Shown one piece after another: positions 7,361 to 14,677 of a stretch of DNA of 17,150 bases. A program made the translations under genes and the position numbers. Source of the stretch: UMGS1601 sp900553335 (lineage in GTDB: Bacteria; Bacillota; Clostridia; Oscillospirales; Ruminococcaceae); NCBI GenBank assembly GCA_937920725.1, contig CALEUW010000005.1, positions 1-17,150 of the forward strand, written 5' to 3'. The number at the start of each line of letters is the position of its first letter. Positions within the stretch are counted from its first letter, which is position 1. A model generated the notes under the pieces. It worked only from the letters and a program-made list of their open reading frames with translations, ran no database searches and had not been told where the DNA came from.

Positions 7361-7681
7361 ATGGAGCAGAAAAGCGGAAAGGGTTTAGCTATTGCCGGTT
7401 TGGTACTCGGTATTGTAGCTTGCGCATTATTCTGGGCAACTTGGATTAACATTGTAACAATGATTCTTGGTGTCGTAGGTATTGTACTTTCAATTATGGG
7501 AAGTAAGAAGTCTAAGCTTGTTGGCGAGCCTACCGGTATTGCAACAGCAGGTCTTGTTCTTTCTATTATAGGTACTGTCCTTTCAGTCATCGGTTTCTTC
7601 ACATGTACAGTATGTGTGATGTGTGTAGTAAGCGAAGCTAATAGTGAGATAAATGACATTTTACAAAGCTACGGTTATTAA
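7361..7681 (+). CDS. Small DUF4190-like membrane protein
   Basis: A 106-residue protein with three hydrophobic helices, very similar to the membrane part of the preceding gene: both contain IAGLVLGIVAC, the segment IMGSKK and the stretch PTGIATAGLVLSIIGTVL, and both end the third helix with a CTVC motif. It starts at the point where the upstream protein leaves its linker, so it is essentially that protein without the zinc ribbon. The function is unknown. GGGAGG just upstream supports ATG 7361. Tandem duplication followed by loss or gain of the ribbon is the simplest explanation. Confidence 0.85.
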   Translation: MEQKSGKGLAIAGLVLGIVACALFWATWINIVTMILGVVGIVLSIMGSKKSKLVGEPTGIATAGLVLSIIGTVLSVIGFFTCTVCVMCVVSEANSEINDILQSYGY

Positions 7682-7696
7682 TCACTAAGTAGGTTT

Positions 7697-7733
7697 AAAC
7701 AGCCGATCATTAAGATTGGCTGTTTGATTTTTT
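7697..7733 (+). terminator. Terminator or attenuator directly before lgt
   Basis: AAACAGCCGATC (7697-7708) pairs with GATTGGCTGTTT (7714-7725) with one G-U pair around a five-base loop, then GATTTTTT. It ends only four bases before the lgt ribosome site (GGAGG, 7738-7742). It terminates the DUF4190 transcript and leaves no room for a separate lgt promoter after it. Confidence 0.85.
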
Positions 7734-7746
7734 GTATGGAGGTTTT

Positions 7747-8553
7747 ATGTATCCTGTAATAGAGATATTCGGTAAAGAGTTCGGGACATATTCTATCCTT
7801 GCAGTATTCGGTATGCTGCTGAGCTTTTTTGTAGCGTTTTTACTCTCTAAGCGTTATAATGTTGAGCGAGAGGATTTTATAATGCTGATTCTCTGCATAG
7901 TCGCAGGAGTTTTGGTAGGAAGCCATATACTTTTTGGAATTACAAACATAAAATATATTGTAATTCTATTTAAAAACATATCTGAATTCAGTTTTTCTGA
8001 AATAATATCTATTTTGATAAATTGTTTCGGCGGAATGGTTTTTTACGGAGGATTTATAGGTGCGTATATCGGGGTTTTGGTATATACAAAAATCACAAAA
8101 AATATTGAGCGTGCGATTGCGCTTGATTTGCTAGCAGTGGCTGTACCTCTTTTTCACGTCTTTGGAAGAATAGGCTGCTTTTTGGGAGGATGTTGTTTTG
8201 GAAGAGAGTGGAGCTGGGGATTTACAGTGCATGGAAACATGCTTTATCCTGCTATAAACGATGTTTTGCGAATCCCTGTTCAGCTTATAGAGGCAGGCTG
8301 TAACCTGGCTATATTTTTACTGATTTTAATTTTGTACAAAAAACTAAGCCGGCGAGGAATACTTATCTATATTTATATGATAATCTATCCTGTTATAAGA
8401 TTTGTTTTAGAGTATTTCAGAGGAGATGAGATAAGGGGAGAGTTGTTTTCACTTTCAACATCTCAATGGATAAGCATAATTTTGTTTGTGTTCTCAATAG
8501 TAAAGCTTTTAGCAATAAGATATAGGGATAAACATAAAGAAACAGCAGCGTAA
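7747..8553 (+). CDS. lgt: Prolipoprotein diacylglyceryl transferase-like protein
   Basis: A 268-residue multi-pass membrane protein. Lgt moves diacylglyceryl from phosphatidylglycerol to the lipobox cysteine of prelipoproteins on the outer face of the cytoplasmic membrane. Family features seen: GGMVFYGGFIGAY (95-107, matching the HGGLIG region), the signature-like GRIGCFLGGCCFGRE (140-154) and RFVLEYFRGDE near 218-228. The GCFLGGCC form, rather than the classic GRxxNFINxE, fits the divergent Lgt-like branch common in Clostridia, so its role as the main Lgt is likely but not certain. ATG 7747 with GGAGG four bases upstream is preferred; a TTG at 7732 lies inside the preceding T-tract. Confidence 0.88.
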   Translation: MYPVIEIFGKEFGTYSILAVFGMLLSFFVAFLLSKRYNVEREDFIMLILCIVAGVLVGSHILFGITNIKYIVILFKNISEFSFSEIISILINCFGGMVFYGGFIGAYIGVLVYTKITKNIERAIALDLLAVAVPLFHVFGRIGCFLGGCCFGREWSWGFTVHGNMLYPAINDVLRIPVQLIEAGCNLAIFLLILILYKKLSRRGILIYIYMIIYPVIRFVLEYFRGDEIRGELFSLSTSQWISIILFVFSIVKLLAIRYRDKHKETAA

Positions 8554-8565
8554 AAACTGCTGTTT
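8539..8565 (+). repeat. 27 bp direct repeat, left copy (end of lgt plus hairpin)
   Basis: This 27-base sequence begins GAAACAGCAGCG and ends CTGCTGTTT. It contains the last lgt codons, its TAA stop and an AACAGCAG/CTGCTGTT hairpin. An identical copy lies at 8774-8800. Here the hairpin is followed by GAGCG rather than a T-tract, so it should terminate poorly. Confidence 0.95.
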
Positions 8566-8773
8566 GAGCGTGTCGACAAAGTCGAACACGCTCCCCATGG
8601 GACAAACGCACTCTCTTCGATAGCTTCGCCTATCTCGCTCTGCGTTTTTCCCCTAGGATACCCCTTTTCGTCGGAAATCGGCTCATACCGCCGATTTCCT
8701 CTTAGGGTGTCGCTGCGTCGGCACATGTCCGCCTACGCGACAAGATTTTAAAAGTGTACTTTTTAGACAGACT
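8566..8773. mobile_element. Structured non-coding block inserted in the lgt terminator (MITE/REP-like candidate)
   Basis: About 208 bases between two identical 27 bp repeats, visibly more GC-rich than its surroundings and without a credible gene. It carries a chain of hairpins: GAGCGTGTCGAC (8566-8577) with GTCG-A-ACACGCTC (8581-8593); AAACGCA (8604-8610) with TGCGTTT (8641-8647) enclosing GATAG/CTATC; and GGAAATCGGC (8673-8682) with GCCGATTTCC (8690-8699), extended by GATACCC (8657-8663) with GGGTGTC (8705-8711). A further weak pairing joins TGTCG (8708-8712) to CGACA. It encodes no transposase, so it would need help from elsewhere. Mobility is inferred from the flanking duplication. Confidence 0.6.
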
Positions 8774-8800
8774 GAAACAGCAGCGTAAAAACTGCTGTTT
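8774..8800 (+). repeat. 27 bp direct repeat, right copy
   Basis: Identical to 8539-8565 and offset by 235 bases. Because the sequence includes coding bases of lgt, this copy must derive from the lgt end. Here the hairpin keeps its T-tract. Confidence 0.95.
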
Positions 8801-8807
8801 TTTTATT
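8777..8807 (+). terminator. Terminator of lgt, displaced by the inserted block
   Basis: AACAGCAG pairs with CTGCTGTT around CGTAAAAA, followed by a run of seven or more T up to about 8804. The same stem at 8541-8564 lacks the T-tract, so transcripts of lgt should now end here, about 235 bases later than before. Confidence 0.85.
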
Positions 8808-8814
8808 ATAAGCA

Positions 8815-8843
8815 TTGAAAAAAATCTTCCATTATGGTATACT
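8815..8843 (+). promoter_or_regulatory. Promoter of the GH2 gene
   Basis: TTGAAA (8815-8820), a 17-base spacer, TATACT (8838-8843). Transcription would start near 8850, about 42 bases before ATG 8892, whose ribosome site is AAGGAA (8879-8884). Confidence 0.75.
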
Positions 8844-8891
8844 TCAATAAATAGACATTTAATATGAATTTAATTTGGAAGGAAATTTGCT

Positions 8892-11630
8892 ATGATAAAA
8901 AGTATAGATCTATCAGGTGAGTGGGGACTATATCTTGAAAAGGATTTAACTATAAGTCCGATAAAGGATTTTAACGATAGTATAACGCTTCCGTCTACGA
9001 CCTCTTATGCTAAAAAAGGTGAAAGAAACCCTAGGTATTCCAAAGGCTTTTTAACGGACGAGTATGCATTTGAAGGATACGCTTGGTATACTAAAAAAGT
9101 TAATTTAAGCGGAGTTTTTTCAAAGAAAGTTTTTCTGTTTTTGGAGCGTACAAGAATAACAACTCTTTATTTTGACGGAAAAGAAGTCGGAAGCTTTGAC
9201 AGTTTAGTTTCTCCGCATATATACGACATAAGCGGGCTTGCGTCCGACGGCGAGCATACCATTACGATATGTGTTGCGAATGTTGGATACAAAACCGCCG
9301 GAGGGCATCTTACAAGTAAGGATACTCAGTCAAACTGGAATGGAATTGTCGGAAAAATTGAGCTTCAGATTTTTGAAAAAACATATATAGATGACCTGTT
9401 TGTTGAAAGTGATATTCAAAATAAAGCGTTTAAAATCCACGCTAAGATTTTTGGAGATGAGTCGGGTAAGGTAAAGGTATCTGCCGAAAGCTTTAACGGA
9501 CCGTATACATCTAACACAGACATTTTTGAAGAGAAAGAGTTTATTTATTCAAACGGCAAAATAGATGTTATTTATACTCTCGGCGAAAAGGTAAAGCTTT
9601 GGAGCGAGTTCGAGCCGAATTTATATCTTTTGAAGATTGACCTGAACGGCGATGTAACTGAGAGCATTGTCGGACTGCGTGATTTTAAAACCAAAGGAGA
9701 TAAGTTTATAATAAACGGTAAAAAGACGTTTTTGCGTGGAAAGCATGACGGAATGATCTTCCCCAAAACAGGCTATGCTCCTTGCGGGATTGACGAGTGG
9801 CTCAGGGTTATGGAAATATCTCAAAGCTACGGAATGAATCACTATCGTTTCCACACCTGCTGTCCGCCCGAGGCTGCATTTATTGCCGCTGATATGCTTG
9901 GAATTTATATGGAGCCGGAGCTTCCGTTCTGGGGAACTATTGCCGCTCCCGGTGAGGAAGGATATAATGAAGAAGAGCAGGAATTTTTGATTTCTGAGGG
10001 ACACAGAATGCTTAAGTTTTTCGGAAATCATCCATCTTATTGTATGATGAGTCTTGGTAACGAGCTTTGGGGAAGCACAAGCAGACTTAACGAGATTTTA
10101 GGAATGTACAAGTCAAAAGACAAACGACATCTCTATACACAGGGAAGCAATAACTTTCAGCATTTCCCGACAATCGTTGAGAATGATGATTTTTATTGCG
10201 GAGTAAGACTTTCAAAGGACAGACTAATAAGAGGATCATACGGAATGTGCGACGCACCGCTTGGTCATATTCAGACGGATAAGCCGTCGACATCAAAAAG
10301 ATATGACTCGATTATAAAGCCGGAGGTTTATACAGGAGGCAAATCAGATGCTGATGAAAACGGAATGGTAAAAATTCAGTACGGAACTACTATGAAGCTC
10401 GTAAAGGCGTCGGAAGCGGATGCAGGGTTTGTGCCGGAAATTCCGATAGTGACCCACGAGATAGGTCAGTACGAAACCTATCCGAATTTTGATGAGATCA
10501 AAAAATATACAGGCCCTTTAAAGGCAAGAAACTTAATGCTGTTTAAAAACCGACTTGAGAAAAAGGGATTGGGCGAGCTTGCAAAGGATTATCACTTTGC
10601 AAGCGGAAAGCTTGCAGCGGCCTGCTATAAAGAGGAGATGGAAGCCGTATTCAGATCACGCAGACTCGGAGGATTTCAAATTCTCGACATTCAGGATTTT
10701 TCGGGACAGGGAACAGCTCTTGTCGGAATGCTTGACGCATTTATGGATTCAAAGGGAATCCTGACTGAAAAGGAGTGGAGAGCGTTTTGCTCTGAAACAG
10801 TTCTGCTTGCAGAATTTGATTCGTATGTTTATGAGTCGGGCGATGAGTTTAAAGCACATCTTTCTGTTACGCATTTTGGAGAAGATGATATTGTCGGCAA
10901 GTATATGTCGTGGAGTCTAAGGCTCGATAGTGAAAATGCAGCAAGTGGCTGCGAAAGGATAAGCGGCGGCGATAACTATTATGATGTTTCTGATATATCG
11001 TTTAAAATTCCTGAGATCTCTAAGCCATGTGATATGGTTTTATCTCTTTCGCTTGACGGCGAGGATATAGAAAACAGCTATAGAATATTTATTTACCCGA
11101 ATAATATCAAAGCTGAGCTTGACGGAGTTTATATTTTTGAAAACGCTGATGATCCGCAGGCAAAAGAGCTTTTAAAAGACGGGAAAACTGTTTTGATAAC
11201 TCCTAAGCTTAAAAGCGATGATGAAAATTCTATCGAGGGCTTTTACTGTCAGGACTTTTGGTGTTATCCGATGTTTAAGTCAATTTCCTTGATGATGAAC
11301 AAGCCTGTTCCGGTAGGCACAATGGGACTTTTGATAGATAATAAGCATAAGGCACTCTTGGAGTTCCCGAGCGAGATCTATTCTACTGAGCAGTGGTGGG
11401 AGATCGTTATGAACTCAAGAAGCGATATTTTGGACGGAAATGACAAGGACAAAAACATCATCGTTCGTACAATTGATAATTTTGAACGAAACCACAGCTT
11501 AGGGCTTTTATATGAATACGAAAAGGACGGCGGAAAGGCAGTTGTTTTAAACTGTGATCTTGACGCACTTTCACAAAGTCCTAATGGCAGACAGTTCATA
11601 AAGAGCGTATTTGATTATGTTCGTAATTAA
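8892..11630 (+). CDS. Glycoside hydrolase family 2 protein (beta-galactosidase-like)
   Basis: A 912-residue retaining glycosidase without a signal peptide, so cytoplasmic. Residues about 1-160 are the sugar-binding jelly roll (LSGEWGLYLEKD, the YFDGKEVG loop, SNWNGIVGKIEL). Residues about 165-265 are an immunoglobulin-like domain ending in VGLRDF. The barrel begins near FLRGKHDG (about 280). SLGNELWG places the acid/base at E391, and VTHEIGQYETYP places the nucleophile at E523. After residue about 640 comes another beta domain, then a glutamine-amidotransferase-like C-terminal domain (from about 745; the segment IVRTIDNFERNHSLGLLYEYE is typical of such GH2 proteins). Family members release terminal sugars such as galactose; the true substrate is unknown. 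It is probably monocistronic, with its own promoter and terminator. It may process oligosaccharides imported after extracellular cleavage. Confidence 0.88.
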   Translation: MIKSIDLSGEWGLYLEKDLTISPIKDFNDSITLPSTTSYAKKGERNPRYSKGFLTDEYAFEGYAWYTKKVNLSGVFSKKVFLFLERTRITTLYFDGKEVGSFDSLVSPHIYDISGLASDGEHTITICVANVGYKTAGGHLTSKDTQSNWNGIVGKIELQIFEKTYIDDLFVESDIQNKAFKIHAKIFGDESGKVKVSAESFNGPYTSNTDIFEEKEFIYSNGKIDVIYTLGEKVKLWSEFEPNLYLLKIDLNGDVTESIVGLRDFKTKGDKFIINGKKTFLRGKHDGMIFPKTGYAPCGIDEWLRVMEISQSYGMNHYRFHTCCPPEAAFIAADMLGIYMEPELPFWGTIAAPGEEGYNEEEQEFLISEGHRMLKFFGNHPSYCMMSLGNELWGSTSRLNEILGMYKSKDKRHLYTQGSNNFQHFPTIVENDDFYCGVRLSKDRLIRGSYGMCDAPLGHIQTDKPSTSKRYDSIIKPEVYTGGKSDADENGMVKIQYGTTMKLVKASEADAGFVPEIPIVTHEIGQYETYPNFDEIKKYTGPLKARNLMLFKNRLEKKGLGELAKDYHFASGKLAAACYKEEMEAVFRSRRLGGFQILDIQDFSGQGTALVGMLDAFMDSKGILTEKEWRAFCSETVLLAEFDSYVYESGDEFKAHLSVTHFGEDDIVGKYMSWSLRLDSENAASGCERISGGDNYYDVSDISFKIPEISKPCDMVLSLSLDGEDIENSYRIFIYPNNIKAELDGVYIFENADDPQAKELLKDGKTVLITPKLKSDDENSIEGFYCQDFWCYPMFKSISLMMNKPVPVGTMGLLIDNKHKALLEFPSEIYSTEQWWEIVMNSRSDILDGNDKDKNIIVRTIDNFERNHSLGLLYEYEKDGGKAVVLNCDLDALSQSPNGRQFIKSVFDYVRN

Positions 11631-11639
11631 ATAATTTGC

Positions 11640-11666
11640 GGCGGTAGTTTTTATTGCCGCCTTTTT
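11640..11666 (+). terminator. Terminator of the GH2 gene
   Basis: GGCGGTA (11640-11646) pairs with TGCCGCC (11655-11661), including one G-U pair, followed by TTTTT (11662-11666). It lies nine bases after the stop. Confidence 0.85.
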
Positions 11667-11691
11667 AATAAACCACGAATTTTCGCACTTC

Positions 11692-11706
11692 GCAACCAAT
11701 AGTTGC
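11692..11706. repeat. Inverted repeat upstream of the XRE-family regulator
   Basis: GCAAC (11692-11696) and GTTGC (11702-11706) are separated by CAATA. It lies 24 bases upstream of the probable -35 of the XRE-family gene and could be an operator for autoregulation; that is a guess from position. Confidence 0.35.
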
Positions 11707-11730
11707 ACATAAATTTCAAACCAAAATATA

Positions 11731-11759
11731 TTGAAGTGGCAAAAATAATCTGATAAAAT
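11731..11759 (+). promoter_or_regulatory. Promoter of the XRE-family regulator
   Basis: TTGAAG (11731-11736), a 17-base spacer and TAAAAT (11754-11759), with TGA directly before the -10 as an extended element. The leader is about 50 bases and ends in AAGGAG before ATG 11815. Confidence 0.65.
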
Positions 11760-11814
11760 AAATACATAGATAAAGAAAAAGTGCTTTTCAAAATTTTAAG
11801 AAGGAGTTTCGTTT

Positions 11815-12627
11815 ATGGATATAAAAACTGCCAACAGACTTTATGAGCTTAGAAAGAAAAAGGGGCTTTCGCAGGAGGCACTTGCAGAAAAGCTTGGGAT
11901 TTCCCGACAGTCGGTTTCAAAATGGGAAAGAGCGGAGTCAAGTCCCGACACGGATAATCTTATCGCTCTTGCAAAGCTTTACGGAGTATCGCTTGACGAG
12001 TTGCTTCTCGGTGAGGAAAAGGAAGAAGAAAGTCAGACTGAAAATACTAAAGAGGGCAGCGAAAACGAAGCAGACATTTTAAATGATGAAGAAGAGTATC
12101 AAAAATACGTGGACGAGGGTTATAATTTTATTAAGGTCGATTCCGACGGGGATAGAGTTAGAGTAGGAACAAGGGGAGTTTATGTTCAGTCAAAGAACGG
12201 CGATAACGTTAAAGTCGGTTTTAAGGGCATAAGCGTAAACGGCGAAAAACCGAATAAAGACCTTTTTAAGCACGGACATATTTTTCATGATGAAGCAAAA
12301 AACAGCTCTAAGGTGCTTAAAGCATTCAGAGCGTTCCCGTATCCGGTATTTGCGTGCATACCGTTTTTTCTGTGCGGATTTTTTGTTAGCGGCGGCTGGC
12401 GATGGAGTTGGCTTTGGTTTTTGACAATACCGCTTTATTATACGTTGATTGAAGCGATCGCAAAGAAAAAGCCGAGTCATTTTGCGTACCCTGTTTTAGC
12501 GGTGATAATATTTTTCGTTTTGGGATTTTTTGTGAGCGGGGCGTGGGCTTGGTGTTGGCTGGTATTTTTGACGATTCCGCTTTACTATGGTATAGCGGGT
12601 GTTTTCGGTAAAAAGGCGGATAAATAG
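11815..12627 (+). CDS. XRE-family HTH regulator with duplicated membrane domain
   Basis: A 270-residue protein. Residues 5-65 are a lambda-repressor-type helix-turn-helix (LYELRKKKGLSQEALAEKLG, then ISRQSVSKWERAESSPD). Residues 66-100 are an acidic spacer. Residues about 104-143 hold a short imperfect beta repeat (GDRVRVGTRGVYVQ and GDNVKVGFKGISVN). Residues 174-214 and 223-263 are two copies of a ~41-residue hydrophobic unit, each with GFFVSG, a Trp-rich turn and FLTIPLYY. The protein is likely held in the membrane with its DNA-binding domain in the cytoplasm. Its signal and targets are unknown. It has its own promoter and I see no terminator before the FDP gene, which has a separate promoter. 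Confidence 0.85.
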   Translation: MDIKTANRLYELRKKKGLSQEALAEKLGISRQSVSKWERAESSPDTDNLIALAKLYGVSLDELLLGEEKEEESQTENTKEGSENEADILNDEEEYQKYVDEGYNFIKVDSDGDRVRVGTRGVYVQSKNGDNVKVGFKGISVNGEKPNKDLFKHGHIFHDEAKNSSKVLKAFRAFPYPVFACIPFFLCGFFVSGGWRWSWLWFLTIPLYYTLIEAIAKKKPSHFAYPVLAVIIFFVLGFFVSGAWAWCWLVFLTIPLYYGIAGVFGKKADK

Positions 12628-12668
12628 ATTTTATATAAATTCCGATGTGATTTTGTTTGTAGGTTATC

Positions 12669-12696
12669 TTGACATAATCTTAAATTTGGGTATAAT
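12669..12696 (+). promoter_or_regulatory. Sigma-A promoter of the flavodiiron protein gene
   Basis: TTGACA (12669-12674), a 16-base spacer and TATAAT (12691-12696). The spacer length and the TGGGTATAATT block equal those of the hrcA promoter. Confidence 0.88.
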
Positions 12697-12732
12697 TGTA
12701 TATGACGTTAAAATCATATGGGAGGATTAAAA

Positions 12733-13899
12733 ATGAAAGACACTTACATTTCAGAAAGCGTAAAATATATCGGTGTAGACGACCGAGATATTGATCTCTT
12801 TGAAAGCCAGTATATTGTTCCAAACGGTGTTTCTTATAATTCTTATGTAATACTCGATGAGAAGATCTGTGTTATGGACACAGTAGATAAAAGAAAGACA
12901 GACGAGTGGATTGAGAATTTAAAGACTGAACTTCAGGATAAAAAACCTGATTATCTTGTTATTCATCATATGGAGCCTGACCATGCAGGAAGCATTGCAC
13001 GTTTCGTAGAAAATTTCCCTGAAACTACATTAGTGGGAAATGCAAAGACTTTTTCCATGCTTCCTCAGTTTTTTGATTTTGAATTTGATCATAAAAAGCT
13101 CGTTGTAAAAGAGGGAGATACGCTTCCTCTCGGCAGCCATACTCTCACCTTTGTAATGGCACCTATGGTACATTGGCCTGAGGTTATGGTTTCGTATGAG
13201 TCAAGCGAGAAAATTTTGTTTTCAGCAGACGGCTTCGGAAAGTTCGGTGCGCTTGATACCGAGGAGGATTGGGCTTGCGAGGCAAGAAGATATTACTTCA
13301 ATATAGTAGGAAAATACGGCGCTCAGGTTCAGGCTCTTTTAAAGAAAGCATCGGCACTTGACATTCAGACTATCTGTCCGTTGCATGGACCTATTCTTAA
13401 AGAAAACCTAGGATACTATATTGGTCTTTACGATACATGGTCAAGCTATAAGCCTGAAGCGGAGGGAGTGTTTATTGCATACGCTTCGATTCACGGCAAT
13501 ACAGCTAAAGCGGCAAAGAAGTTTAAGGAAATATTGGAAGCGAAGGGTGCAAAAAAGGTAGCGATCGCCGATGTTTCAAGAGATGATATTGCTGAGTGCG
13601 TTGAGGATGCATTCAAGTATGGAAAAATCGTTTTGGCAGCTTCCAGCTATGACGCAGGAGTTTTTGCGCCGATGGCTGATTTTCTTCATCACCTACAGTC
13701 AAAGGCATGGCAGAACAGAGATGTAGCAATAATTGAAAACGGCTCATGGGGACCGACTGCTGCAAGAACAATGAAAGCTGTTTTGGAAACTATGAAGGAC
13801 ATAAGGGTTTGCGACACGGTTGTTACTATCCGTTCGACAATGAAGGAAGCGGATATTCCGAAGCTTGAAGCTTTGGCAGATGAAATTTTAAGCAAATAA
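12733..13899 (+). CDS. Flavodiiron protein (A-type flavoprotein, O2/NO reductase)
   Basis: A 388-residue cytoplasmic enzyme that reduces O2 to water or NO to N2O, typically fed by rubredoxin, and protects anaerobes. The N-terminal metallo-beta-lactamase-like domain keeps all diiron ligands: H79, E81, D83 (HHMEPDH), H147 (MVHWPEV), D166 (SADGFG) and H218 (CPLHGP). The flavodoxin-like FMN domain begins near residue 246 (IAYASIHGNTAKAAKKF) and runs to the end. No rubredoxin or other C-terminal extension is present, so an external electron donor is needed; none is encoded nearby. The O2 versus NO preference cannot be read from sequence. GGAGG (12721-12725) supports ATG 12733 over an in-frame ATG at 12718, which lies before that site. 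It ends in its own terminator. Confidence 0.95.
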   Translation: MKDTYISESVKYIGVDDRDIDLFESQYIVPNGVSYNSYVILDEKICVMDTVDKRKTDEWIENLKTELQDKKPDYLVIHHMEPDHAGSIARFVENFPETTLVGNAKTFSMLPQFFDFEFDHKKLVVKEGDTLPLGSHTLTFVMAPMVHWPEVMVSYESSEKILFSADGFGKFGALDTEEDWACEARRYYFNIVGKYGAQVQALLKKASALDIQTICPLHGPILKENLGYYIGLYDTWSSYKPEAEGVFIAYASIHGNTAKAAKKFKEILEAKGAKKVAIADVSRDDIAECVEDAFKYGKIVLAASSYDAGVFAPMADFLHHLQSKAWQNRDVAIIENGSWGPTAARTMKAVLETMKDIRVCDTVVTIRSTMKEADIPKLEALADEILSK

Positions 13900-13919
13900 A
13901 ATCAAACAGGCATAATTTT

Positions 13920-13953
13920 AGCCGGCAGTTTTAGCTGTCGGCTTTTATTTTTT
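13920..13953 (+). terminator. Terminator of the flavodiiron protein gene
   Basis: AGCCGGCAG (13920-13928) pairs with CTGTCGGCT (13935-13943), with one G-U pair and loop TTTTAG, followed by TTTTATTTTTT. The convergent ung gene ends at 13964; in its direction the hairpin is followed by AAAATT, so it would not terminate ung well. Confidence 0.88.
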
Positions 13954-13963
13954 CATTTTTATA

Positions 13964-14629
13964 TTACAGCGACCAGTCGATAGGTGTAATCCCATTTGAG
14001 GTTAGGAACTCATTTACTTTTGAAAAGTGTTTGCATCCGAAAAATCCGCCAAAGGCTGAAAGCGGAGATGGGTGAACCGTTTCAAAAATCGCATGAATAG
14101 GATTTGTTATAAGCGGCTTTTTAGCTCTTGCATTTCCGCCCCAAAGAATAAATGCAACGGGGGTTTGTTTCTCGTTGAGCTTTCTTATCACCTCGTCAGT
14201 GAGCGTTTCCCAGCCTTTTCCTTTGTGCGAAAGCGGTTTTCCCTCGCGGACGGTAAGAGTAGTGTTTAAAAGCATAACGCCCTCGCTTGCCCATTTTGTA
14301 AGCGTTCCGTTTTTCGGAGAAGCAAATCCCAGATCCGACTCAAGCTCTTTGAATATATTTTTTAAGCTTGGAGGAGGAGTAACGCCTTCCTTAACCGAGA
14401 AGCAAAGACCGTGAGCCTGTCCCGGACCGTGATACGGATCCTGACCTAAGATAACGGCTTTGACCTTATTGTAAGGCGTGTGCTTAAAGGCGTTAAATAT
14501 ATCGTACATGCCCGGGTATACATGATAATGCGAGTACTCGTATTTTAAAAACTCCCGAAGCTTTAAATAATAATCCTTTTTAAATTCGTCAGCTAAAATT
14601 TCATCCCATTCGTTTCCTATATGTACCAT
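13964..14629 (-). CDS. ung: Uracil-DNA glycosylase, family 1
   Basis: A 221-residue base-excision repair enzyme that cleaves uracil from DNA. The water-activating motif GQDPYHG is at residues 62-68 with catalytic D64. N122 lies in the uracil-binding segment LLNTTLTV, and the minor-groove loop HPSPLS is at 186-191. The length is typical of bacterial Ung and all family-1 motifs are intact. GGGAG lies six bases upstream of the start. It follows the 34-residue membrane peptide on the same strand after 48 bases, with no terminator between, so the three minus-strand genes may form one transcript. Confidence 0.97.
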   Translation of the reverse strand: MVHIGNEWDEILADEFKKDYYLKLREFLKYEYSHYHVYPGMYDIFNAFKHTPYNKVKAVILGQDPYHGPGQAHGLCFSVKEGVTPPPSLKNIFKELESDLGFASPKNGTLTKWASEGVMLLNTTLTVREGKPLSHKGKGWETLTDEVIRKLNEKQTPVAFILWGGNARAKKPLITNPIHAIFETVHPSPLSAFGGFFGCKHFSKVNEFLTSNGITPIDWSL

Positions 14630-14677
14630 TTTGTACTCCCTTATTTATCAAGTGTTTTTGCAAGTGATTATGCGAAG

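Noticed and set aside
8417..8726. Two minus-strand open frames of 64 and 87 codons across the end of lgt and the inserted block
   Set aside because: They have no ribosome site, overlap lgt on the opposite strand, and follow the hairpin-rich block, whose composition explains the open frames.
9621..10031. A 136-codon minus-strand frame inside the GH2 gene
   Set aside because: Antisense of the conserved barrel domain; nothing resembles a known protein.
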